NCBI GenBank assembly: GCA_964445085.1
Contig: CAYUJV010000032.1
Span: 1-27,193, forward strand
Origin: Thiobacter sp964445085
Lineage (GTDB): Bacteria > Pseudomonadota > Gammaproteobacteria > Burkholderiales > Thiobacteraceae
Length of the DNA: 27,193 nucleotides
Direction of reading: 5' to 3'
Part shown: positions 7,664 to 14,091 of the stretch, in pieces
Layout of the letters: every line of letters begins with the position of its first letter
Numbering within the stretch: position 1 is the first letter of the stretch
The notes under the pieces: generated by a model
Told to the model about the DNA's origin: nothing
The model's input: only the letters and a program-made list of their open reading frames with translations
Database searches by the model: none
Translations under genes and position numbers: made by a program

Positions 7664-8377
7664 ATGAATCGAACTTTAGTACGGGACTGGAGCCGCAGCG
7701 CGGCTCGCCTGGGTATGGTACTGCTTCTCGCGCTGCCCCTGCTGGCTTTCGCGCAGCAGGACGGGGAGCGCATCCGCAAGTCCGTCGAGCAATTCGTGCT
7801 GCAGCAGCTGGTGGGCCAGCCGGGATTGGTGACGGTGGAGGTGGGCGCGATCGATCCGCAGTTGAAACTCGATCGCTGCCAGCGCGTCGAAGCCTTTTTG
7901 CCGAGCGGCGGGCGCCTGTGGGGCAACTCCACCGTGGGCGCGCGCTGCGCGGCAGGCGCGAACTGGTCCCTCTACGTGCCCGTCACCGTGCGCATTCAGG
8001 CGCCGGTCGTCGTGGCGGCCCGCCCGCTCGCCAACGGCAAGACGCTCGTGGCCGACGATCTCAGCCTGCAAACCCAGGACCTGACGCAGCTGCCCCCCGG
8101 GGTCCTGACCGACCCCGCCCTGGCCGTGGGCCAGACGCTGGCCGTGGGCCTGCTGCCCGGCTACGTCCTGCGCCAGGACATGCTGCGCGCGCCGATCGTG
8201 ATCCGCCAGGGCCAGACCGTGCGACTGGTCGCCCAGGGCGGAGGCTTCAGCGTGAGCGCGGAGGGCAAGGCGCTGGGTAATGCGGCGGCGGGGCAGACGG
8301 TGCAGGTGCGGACTTCCGCGGGGCAGACGGTGAGCGGCGTCGCCCGCCCCGACGGCACGGTGGAAGTGAGTTTCTGA
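7664..8377 (+). CDS. flgA: FlgA, P-ring assembly chaperone
   Basis: FlgA is the periplasmic chaperone for assembly of FlgI into the P-ring. The 237-residue protein has a signal peptide (basic start, then LGMVLLLALPLLAFA, cleavage before QQDGER). Its C-terminal half is the SAF-type domain: AARPLANGKTLVADDLSLQT, LLPGYVLRQDMLRAPIVIRQ, then GQTVRLVAQGGGFSVSAEGK and ASGVA-like VSGVARPDGTVEV at the end. A TACAAT hexamer at 7625-7630 could be a -10 box, but no convincing -35 is seen at the right distance. It is divergent from the diguanylate cyclase gene, across a 258-bp gap in which nothing else is clear, and is followed by flgMN, the usual order. Confidence 0.95.
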   Translation: MNRTLVRDWSRSAARLGMVLLLALPLLAFAQQDGERIRKSVEQFVLQQLVGQPGLVTVEVGAIDPQLKLDRCQRVEAFLPSGGRLWGNSTVGARCAAGANWSLYVPVTVRIQAPVVVAARPLANGKTLVADDLSLQTQDLTQLPPGVLTDPALAVGQTLAVGLLPGYVLRQDMLRAPIVIRQGQTVRLVAQGGGFSVSAEGKALGNAAAGQTVQVRTSAGQTVSGVARPDGTVEVSF

Positions 8378-8395
8378 CCGCCGCGGCGGCAGCAG

Positions 8396-8411
8396 CCGTG
8401 GCGCCCCACGG
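8396..8411 (+). terminator. Short hairpin just after flgA
   Basis: Six-base arms CCGTGG / CCACGG around a CGCC loop lie 18 nt beyond the flgA stop codon, directly after a self-complementary CCGCCGCGGCGG. There is no proper T-tract. It may attenuate read-through from flgA toward flgM, but the evidence is structural only. Confidence 0.3.
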
Positions 8412-8448
8412 TGGGCGTGTTTGCTGGTAAACTCAACCGTTGTGATCT

Positions 8449-8477
8449 CCGGGTGAAAGCCCCAGCCATTCGCCCGG
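8449..8477 (+). other. Strong stem-loop in the flgA-flgM gap
   Basis: Arms 8449-8457 (CCGGGTGAA) and 8469-8477 (TTCGCCCGG) pair over nine positions, eight Watson-Crick and one G-U, around an 11-nt C-rich loop. It lies ~70 nt upstream of the flgM sigma-28 promoter, so only a transcript reading through from flgA would contain it. No T-run follows. It could be a terminator, an RNA processing or stability element, or an incidental palindrome. Confidence 0.4.
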
Positions 8478-8539
8478 AAGCCTTGCCCGGCGCGGCGTTC
8501 GGAGCGGTGGGGACATTGCCCGGCAGTAATGTAAGTCGC

Positions 8540-8566
8540 TAAAGTTTCTGGGGTTTTGTCCGAAAC
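8540..8566 (+). promoter_or_regulatory. Sigma-28 (FliA) promoter of flgMN
   Basis: TAAAGTTT at 8540-8547, an 11-bp spacer and TCCGAAAC at 8559-8566 match the enteric sigma-28 consensus TAAAGTTT-N11-GCCGATAA: the -35 is perfect, the spacing exact, and the -10 matches at CCGA plus one further A. Transcription would begin near 8573, about 45 nt upstream of the flgM start. This makes flgM a late, FliA-dependent gene, giving the classic loop in which FliA drives its own anti-sigma factor. It also rules out the ATG at 8556 as the flgM start, because that codon lies inside the promoter. Confidence 0.85.
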
Positions 8567-8618
8567 TCTAGTCTGGGCGGGACGCTTTCTCGCCCCGTTC
8601 ATAGCGAAGGAATACGCC

Positions 8619-8930
8619 TTGAAAATCGACAATTCGGTCAAGTCGGTCTCGCAGGCCAAGGGGACCAAGGCCACCGGGAAAAAATCGGCTGCCGGCGCAG
8701 CGAAGGGCGCGTCGTCCAGCGGGTCCAGCGAGAAGGTCGACATCAACCCGCTGTCGTCCCAGTTGCAGGCGCTCGAGAGCAGCCTGGAGCAGGTGGCGGT
8801 GGTGGATACGGCGCGGGTCGAAGCGATCAAGCAGGCCATCAGCGAAGGCCGCTTCAAGGTCAATCCCGACGTGATCGCCGACCGGCTGATTTCGACCGTC
8901 AAAGAAATGGTGCTGAGCCGCAAGGGCTAG
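8619..8930 (+). CDS. flgM: FlgM, anti-sigma-28 factor (TTG start)
   Basis: FlgM binds FliA (sigma-28) and keeps it inactive until the hook is complete, when FlgM is exported. From the TTG at 8619-8621 the protein begins MKIDNSVKSVSQAKG, the conserved FlgM N-terminus, and is 103 residues long, typical of the family. The ribosome-binding site GAAGGA lies 8 nt upstream. A longer in-frame version from an ATG at 8556 is rejected because that codon lies within the sigma-28 promoter. The linker is Ala/Ser/Gly/Lys-rich. The C-terminal anti-sigma helices are DINPLSSQLQALESSLEQV and VEAIKQAISEGRFKVNPDVI. flgN follows after 4 nt. Confidence 0.93.
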   Translation: MKIDNSVKSVSQAKGTKATGKKSAAGAAKGASSSGSSEKVDINPLSSQLQALESSLEQVAVVDTARVEAIKQAISEGRFKVNPDVIADRLISTVKEMVLSRKG

Positions 8931-8934
8931 CACG

Positions 8935-9435
8935 ATGCATCAACCTCCTGGAAGCAACAGCCAGGACGCCTTTGTTCGCAGCCTGCGCGCCGAACTCGAC
9001 GCCTTCCGCGAATTCCACCAGCTTCTTCAGACCGAGCAGTCGGTGCTCGCCGCCGGCGATGCCGATGCCCTGGTGAGTCTTGCCCAGCGCAAATCCGAGC
9101 AGGTCGCCCGCCTCACCGGGCTGGCCGAGGGCCGCAATCGCTACCTGATGGCGGCGACCGGGATGACCGATCAATTGGGACTGGACGCGTGGCAGGGCAA
9201 GTTCGACCCGCAGCGGAAAACCGGCGCGGATCGGCTCTGGCAGGAACTGCTCGAGCTGGCGCGGTCGGCCAAACAGCTGAACGAGCAGAATGGCCTGCTC
9301 ATCGGCCTCAAGCTGCAGCACAACCAGCAGGCCCTCGCCGTGCTGCGCGGTGCGGCGGTGCAGACCACCCAGCTCTACGGACCGGACGGCCAGTCCTACG
9401 CCGCCACTCCCGGCCGCCCGCTGGGCAAGGCCTGA
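8935..9435 (+). CDS. flgN: FlgN, export chaperone for hook-associated proteins
   Basis: FlgN is a cytoplasmic chaperone that delivers the hook-filament junction proteins FlgK and FlgL to the flagellar export gate. The 166-residue protein is almost entirely helical: a first long helix (LRAELDAFREFHQLLQTEQS), DADALVSLAQRKSEQVARLT, and a C-terminal helix (LNEQNGLLIGLKLQHNQQAL), the standard FlgN pattern. It lies 4 nt after flgM. Its stop codon is only 3 nt from the convergent motD stop codon, with no terminator visible between them. Confidence 0.88.
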   Translation: MHQPPGSNSQDAFVRSLRAELDAFREFHQLLQTEQSVLAAGDADALVSLAQRKSEQVARLTGLAEGRNRYLMAATGMTDQLGLDAWQGKFDPQRKTGADRLWQELLELARSAKQLNEQNGLLIGLKLQHNQQALAVLRGAAVQTTQLYGPDGQSYAATPGRPLGKA

Positions 9436-9438
9436 AGC

Positions 9439-10257
9439 CTAGCGGGGCTTGTCCGCCGCCGGTTCCGGCAGCACGCCCGCGATCGGAATGTCCTTCACCT
9501 TGTCCGGCGTCTCGGAAATGATAAGCATGGTCACGCGCCGGTTGCGCGCGCGGCTCTCGTTGTCCACGTTCGGCACCACCGGCCGGTTGTCGGCGTAGCC
9601 GACCGCCACCATGCGGTCGGGCGCCACGCCGTTGGCGGCGAACAGGCGCACCACGCTGCTGGCGCGTGCCGTGGACAGCTCCCAGTTGGAGGGATACTGG
9701 GCAGTGCCGATGGGCGAATCATCGGTATGGCCTTCCACCTGGATTTTGTTGGGCACGCGCGCCAGCACGTCGGCGACCGCCGACAGCACCTTGACCGGCT
9801 CTCCCTGCAGCATCGCCTGCCCGGGCGCGAACAGCACCGCCGCATTGATCTCCACCGTCACCCCGCGCAGGCTTTGCGTCACCTTCACCTGCCCCTCCTT
9901 GATCAGGGGCGCCATCACCTTGAGGATGTCCTGCGCGATCTGCTTCATGTTCTCGGTCTGCTTGCGGATCCGCGGGTCGGGCTCGGACTCGGGCTTCCTC
10001 GGCGGCGCGGCCTTGATCGGCTTGGTGCCGCTGCCTGCGGCCACGCGCGCCTCGAATTCCACCGGCTGCATGGAGGACGGTGCGTTCCGGAAGGCGTTGA
10101 TGAGGGAATCCGAGAGCACGCGGTATTTGCCCTCGTTCACCGAGGAGATGGCGTACATCACCACGAAGAAGGCGAACAGCAGGGTGATGAAATCGGCGTA
10201 GGAGACGAGCCAGCGCTCGTGGTTGTCGTGCTCTTCGTGCTGCTTCTTGCGCCGCAT
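9439..10257 (-). CDS. motD: MotD (MotB-type) flagellar stator protein
   Basis: This is the peptidoglycan-anchored stator subunit that couples ion flow to rotation. A short cytoplasmic tail (MRRKKQHEEHDNHERWLV) leads into one membrane helix, SYADFITLLFAFFVVMYAIS, with the ion-binding Asp at residue 22. After a plug and linker (KYRVLSDSLINAF, Pro/Lys-rich 75-95) comes an OmpA-like domain with VEGHTDDSPIGTAQYPSNWE (174-193), LSTARASSVVRLF and SRARNRRVTMLI. The N-terminus and NEGKYR segment closely resemble Pseudomonas MotD rather than MotB. At 272 residues it is shorter than enteric MotB. It follows motC by 98 nt. Confidence 0.9.
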   Translation of the reverse strand: MRRKKQHEEHDNHERWLVSYADFITLLFAFFVVMYAISSVNEGKYRVLSDSLINAFRNAPSSMQPVEFEARVAAGSGTKPIKAAPPRKPESEPDPRIRKQTENMKQIAQDILKVMAPLIKEGQVKVTQSLRGVTVEINAAVLFAPGQAMLQGEPVKVLSAVADVLARVPNKIQVEGHTDDSPIGTAQYPSNWELSTARASSVVRLFAANGVAPDRMVAVGYADNRPVVPNVDNESRARNRRVTMLIISETPDKVKDIPIAGVLPEPAADKPR

Positions 10258-10355
10258 GGTGGTCGGGGTTCCTGGTCGTATCCGGTTGTTAGCGGACAGG
10301 GCGGGCGGAGGCTTGAGGACAGCAGCCGGCCGCGCGCGGCGCTATCGGCCCGGAC

Positions 10356-11096
10356 TCAACCCAGGTAGCCCTGCAGCTTGCGTTCGATCAGGCGCGGGTT
10401 TTCGCCGTTGGCCACGGAAATCAGGCCCTCCACCAGCATTTCGCGCAGGGTGATTTCCCGGGCGATGATCGCCTTGAGCTTGTTGGCGATGGGCAGGAAC
10501 AGCAGGTTGGCGGAGCCCACGCCGTAGACCGTCGCGACGAAGGCGACGGCGATGCCGGCCCCGAGCTTGGACGGGTCGGACAGGTTCTCCATCACGTGGA
10601 TCAGTCCCAGCACCGCGCCCAGGATGCCGATGGTCGGGGCGTAGCCGCCGGCGGCCTCCCACACCTTTGCCGCGCGCCGCTGTTCCTCCTCGTGGGCGTC
10701 GATCTCCACCTGGAGGGTTTCGCGCAGGGTTTCCGGCTCCGCGCCGTCCACCAGCATCTGCAGGCCCTTCTTGGTGAACGGATCGTCGACGTCCTCGATG
10801 GCCGGTTCGAGGGCGAGCAGGCCGCCCTTGCGCGCCATGCTGCTCCACTGGCTGATGGACCGGATCAGCGGTTCGCCGTCCAGAACCGGCGGCACGAACA
10901 CCCACTTGGCCATGCGCATGCCGCGCAGGAAGGTGGGCAGCGAGCTTTGCAGCATGACCGCGCCGGCGGTGCCGCCGATGACGATGACGAATGCGGTGAG
11001 CTGGATCAGCGAGCCGAGGTGCCCGCCTTCGAGGATCTGCCCGCCGATGATGGCCAGCACCGCGAGCAGGAGGCCGAGTATGCTGATGATGTCCAT
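10356..11096 (-). CDS. motC: MotC (MotA-type) flagellar stator protein
   Basis: This is the membrane channel subunit of the stator, partner of the downstream MotD. The 246-residue protein has four membrane helices: MDIISILGLLLAVLAIIGGQ, FVIVIGGTAGAVMLQSSL, then after a cytoplasmic loop YAPTIGILGAVLGLIHVMEN and GIAVAFVATVYGVGSANLLF. The loop holds KKGLQMLVDGAEPETLRETL, and AANL/PIANKLKA-type residues follow the last helix. The length and opening motif match MotC/PomA-like stators (~250 residues) rather than E. coli MotA (~295). It lies 70 nt after fliA, probably in the same transcript. Confidence 0.92.
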   Translation of the reverse strand: MDIISILGLLLAVLAIIGGQILEGGHLGSLIQLTAFVIVIGGTAGAVMLQSSLPTFLRGMRMAKWVFVPPVLDGEPLIRSISQWSSMARKGGLLALEPAIEDVDDPFTKKGLQMLVDGAEPETLRETLQVEIDAHEEEQRRAAKVWEAAGGYAPTIGILGAVLGLIHVMENLSDPSKLGAGIAVAFVATVYGVGSANLLFLPIANKLKAIIAREITLREMLVEGLISVANGENPRLIERKLQGYLG

Positions 11097-11166
11097 GATT
11101 CAGGGAGCGCGCGCGGGGACCTGCAGCGGGAATGAATGGAGGCGGCGGATGGGAGGCATCGCGGCC

Positions 11167-11871
11167 CTAGCGATGGTCTTCGATCCACTCGCGCAACTTG
11201 GCGCGGAGGCGGGCCACCGCCTGGCTGTGCAGCTGGCAGATGCGCGATTCGCTCACGCCGAGGACTTCGCCGATCTCCCGCAGGTTCAGCTCCTGCTCGT
11301 AATACATCGCCATCATCTGGCGCTCGCGCTCGGGCAGCCCCTTGATGGCCTCCACCAGCACGTGGCGGAACCCCTGGTCCTCCAGGATCTGCAGCGGGTT
11401 GCCCTCGTCGGTCGCGTGATGGCGCTCGAAGAAATCGGACCCTTCCGAATCCTGCAGGTCCTCGTAGTAGATCAGCTGGTGACCGCGGGCATCCAGCAGC
11501 ATCTGCTGGTAGTCCGCGAGGGGAAGGTTCATTTCCTTCGCCAGCTCGCTCTCGCTCGGCGCGCGCCCGTACTGCTGCTCGAGCTTGCTGATGGCCGCCT
11601 CGATCTGGCGCAGGTTCTTGCGCACGGTGCGCGGCAGCCAGTCCGCCTGCCGCAGTTCGTCGAGCATGGCGCCGCGGATGCGCTGGACGGCATAAGTCTC
11701 GAACTGGGCGCCCTGGGAGCCGTCGTAATGGTCCGCGGCGTCGAGCAGGCCGATCAGCCCCGCCTGGATCAGATCGTCCACCTGCACGCTTGCCGGCAGC
11801 CGCGTCATCAGGTGATAGGCGATGCGTTTGACCAGCGGCGCGAACTTCTCGACGTATTCCTCTTTCTTCAA
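11167..11871 (-). CDS. fliA: FliA, sigma-28 flagellar RNA polymerase sigma factor (TTG start)
   Basis: FliA directs RNA polymerase to late flagellar promoters such as the one ahead of flgM here. The 234-residue protein has region 2 (FAPLVKRIAYHLMTRLPAS, DDLIQAGLIGLLDAADHYDG, FETYAVQRIRGAMLDELRQA), region 3 (RQIEAAISKLEQQYGRAPSE) and region 4 with a helix-turn-helix (LNLREIGEVLGVSESRICQL). The start is TTG at 11869-11871; no in-frame ATG is near and a GGGA ribosome-binding site lies just upstream. It lies 28 nt after flhG, in the flhB-flhA-flhF-flhG-fliA order seen in polar flagellates. Confidence 0.96.
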   Translation of the reverse strand: MKKEEYVEKFAPLVKRIAYHLMTRLPASVQVDDLIQAGLIGLLDAADHYDGSQGAQFETYAVQRIRGAMLDELRQADWLPRTVRKNLRQIEAAISKLEQQYGRAPSESELAKEMNLPLADYQQMLLDARGHQLIYYEDLQDSEGSDFFERHHATDEGNPLQILEDQGFRHVLVEAIKGLPERERQMMAMYYEQELNLREIGEVLGVSESRICQLHSQAVARLRAKLREWIEDHR

Positions 11872-11899
11872 TCTGTTCCCTTGTGTGCGCAGGGCCGCT

Positions 11900-12784
11900 T
11901 TACAGATGGGCGCCTTCCGCAGTCAGTCGGCTGGTAATCACAAGCTTATGCAAAAAGGCTTCGAGCCGTCCAGCCTCGTCGGTCGGATAGGGCCACCCCT
12001 CGATCCGCTCGGCCAGTTCCCGCAACGTCGCCACCGCCGGGCTTGCGGGGAAGGCATCGACCACAGTTTGCCCCAGCTTCGCGGCCTGTTTCACCTTGTC
12101 GTCGAGCGGCACATGGCCAAGATATTCGAGGCGAATCTTCAAATAGCGCCCGGCCACCCCGGCAATATTACTATAAATGGCTTCTGCATCCGCACTCCCC
12201 CTGGCCCGGTTGACAACGACATGGAAGCGGCGGTGGGCGAAATCCCGGGCAAGCAGCTTCATGAGTGCGTAGGCGTCGGTGATGGACCGGGGATCGGCGC
12301 TCACCAGCAGCAGGAGTTCCTGCGCGGCGAGGCTGAGCGAAAGGCTGCTGTGGCCGGTGCCCGGTGCCGCGTCCACCAGCACCACGTCCACCGTCTGGGC
12401 GAGCTGGCCGAAGGCGGCCGACAGCTTCTCCTGGGCGGCGGCGTCCAGCTCCGCCAGATGGCGCATGCCTTCGTGGGCGCGCAGGAGGCGGATGCCGGGC
12501 GGACCCTCGACGATGATGTCCGGCAGGGCTTTCTTTCCGCGCAGCACCGCGGCGAGGTCGTGGCGAGCCGGCGGGAATACGCCAGGGTTTGCGCTCCGGC
12601 GCGCCGCGCGCTCGTCGATGATCAGGACCTTCTTGCCGCGCTGGGCCAGCGTGGCGGCCAGGTTGATCAGGGTGGTGGTCTTGCCGATGCCGGCGCAGCC
12701 GCTGGCCAGGGTGACGATGCGCACGAAATCGGACGCCAGCAGGCGCCGCAGCCCCTCCGCCTGGTCTTGCGCGAACGGCGACAT
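11900..12784 (-). CDS. flhG: FlhG (FleN), MinD-like regulator of flagellar number
   Basis: FlhG limits the number of polar flagella and opposes FlhF; in many species it also restrains the FleQ activator. The 294-residue protein has the MinD/ParA fold: P-loop SGCAGIGKTT (residues 28-37), a degenerate second motif IIDERAARRSANPG (55-68), and Walker B VVLVDAAPG (Asp138). The usual deviant Walker A is KGGVGKT; here the signature Lys and the next Gly are Cys30 and Ala31, while the P-loop Lys35 is kept. The DADLGLAN-type switch is not recognisable. Nucleotide binding is likely, but hydrolysis or dimerisation may be altered. The ATG overlaps the flhF stop codon (TGATG), implying translational coupling. 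Confidence 0.9.
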   Translation of the reverse strand: MSPFAQDQAEGLRRLLASDFVRIVTLASGCAGIGKTTTLINLAATLAQRGKKVLIIDERAARRSANPGVFPPARHDLAAVLRGKKALPDIIVEGPPGIRLLRAHEGMRHLAELDAAAQEKLSAAFGQLAQTVDVVLVDAAPGTGHSSLSLSLAAQELLLLVSADPRSITDAYALMKLLARDFAHRRFHVVVNRARGSADAEAIYSNIAGVAGRYLKIRLEYLGHVPLDDKVKQAAKLGQTVVDAFPASPAVATLRELAERIEGWPYPTDEAGRLEAFLHKLVITSRLTAEGAHL

Positions 12785-14091
12785 CAGCGGCCGGCGTGCG
12801 CCCGGTTTTCGTGGCTGGGCCGCTCATCCTCGGTGGTGGTGGCGGCGAATGTGAGGGAGAACTCCTCCGGGCGCGGGGTGAAGGCGAGGTCTTCGCGCAT
12901 CGGTCGGAACGCGCGGTCCACCAGGTAGGCGGCGTTGGCGAGATGCAGGTCCTCGGGCACGCGCTGGCCGTTGGTGATGTAGTGCACCGGCAGCTTGTGG
13001 CGGATCGCCACGTCGAGCACCGTGCCCAGGCTCATGGCCTCGTCGACCTTGGTCAGGATGCAGCCGCTCATGCCGTGGCCGCGATAGGCGGACACCACGT
13101 CGTCGAGGGTGCTGCCGTGGGCGGTGGCGGACAGCAGCAGCAGCCGCTTCACTTCGCAGCCGCGCTCGCACAGCAGGGCGATCTGCTGCGCGATGCGCCG
13201 GTCGCGCTGGCTCATGCCGACGGTGTCGATCAGCACCAGATGCTTGTCGGCGAGGTCCGCCAGCGTCAGCTGCAGGTCGGTTTCGTCCTTCACCGAATAC
13301 ACCGGCACGTTGAGGATCTTGCCGTAAATGCGCAGCTGCTCGTGGGCGCCGATGCGGTAGGTGTCGGTGGTGATCAGCGCGAGCCGGGACGGCCCGTGGC
13401 GCAGCGTGCAGCGCGCCGCGAGCTTGGCCACGGTGGTGGTCTTGCCCACGCCGGTCGGCCCGACCAGCGCATAGACGCCGCCTTTTTCGATCAGGTCGTC
13501 GCCGGCCGCGACGCAATGCAGGTTGCGCACCAGCGCCGCGCGGGCCCAGCGCAGGCCCTTGTCGTAGTCCAGGTTCGCCGGCATGGCGTCGAGCAGCTGC
13601 CGCGCCAGCAGCGGGCTGAAGCCGGCGGCGAGCAGGCTGCGCATCACTTCCAGTTTGTTGGGCTCGCGTCCCTTCAGCTCGCTCCAGGCGAAGCCGGCGA
13701 GCTGGCCCTCGAGCATCATGCGGATGGTCTTGAGCTCCTGCGTCAGGCCTTGCACCAGCGCTTCCGGGGCAGCGGCCGCGGGCCTGGTCGCCTGCGGGCT
13801 CGGTTCCACCGAAGCCGCGGGAGGCGCTACCGGCGACGGTGCGGGGCCGGAGGACGCGGGGGATGCGCCGGGGGACGCATCGGTCAGGCCGGGAAGCTCG
13901 TGGCGGATGACGGGACGCGCGGCCGCGGGCGCGCCGGTGAGCGACGCGACATCGTTTTCCGCCACCGCCATGATCTCGACGCCGCCGGGCACCGGCCGGT
14001 TGGACAGGATCAGCGCGTCCGGGCCCAGGGCGTCGCGCACCTGGCGCAGGGCGTCGCGCGTCGTACTGCCGAAGAATTTTTTGACGATCAT
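12784..14091 (-). CDS. flhF: FlhF, SRP-type GTPase for polar flagellar placement
   Basis: FlhF marks the cell pole where the flagellum is built. The 435-residue protein has a basic N-terminal domain (MIVKKFFGSTTRDALRQVRD), a Pro/Ala-rich linker (about 55-110), the N domain and the SRP-GTPase G domain. G-domain motifs are P-loop GPTGVGKTTT (211-220), DTYRIGAHEQL (243-253), DTVGMSQRDRR (289-299) and a TKVDEAMSLG segment. It overlaps flhA by 4 bp (ATGA) and flhG by 1 bp, so the three are translationally coupled. The conserved catalytic and binding residues all appear intact. Confidence 0.96.
   Translation of the reverse strand: MIVKKFFGSTTRDALRQVRDALGPDALILSNRPVPGGVEIMAVAENDVASLTGAPAAARPVIRHELPGLTDASPGASPASSGPAPSPVAPPAASVEPSPQATRPAAAAPEALVQGLTQELKTIRMMLEGQLAGFAWSELKGREPNKLEVMRSLLAAGFSPLLARQLLDAMPANLDYDKGLRWARAALVRNLHCVAAGDDLIEKGGVYALVGPTGVGKTTTVAKLAARCTLRHGPSRLALITTDTYRIGAHEQLRIYGKILNVPVYSVKDETDLQLTLADLADKHLVLIDTVGMSQRDRRIAQQIALLCERGCEVKRLLLLSATAHGSTLDDVVSAYRGHGMSGCILTKVDEAMSLGTVLDVAIRHKLPVHYITNGQRVPEDLHLANAAYLVDRAFRPMREDLAFTPRPEEFSLTFAATTTEDERPSHENRAHAGR

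Noticed and set aside
8556..8618. ATG-started extension of flgM
   Set aside because: The ATG lies within the sigma-28 promoter, so it would not be on the transcript, and MKIDNSVKSVS is the conserved N-terminus.
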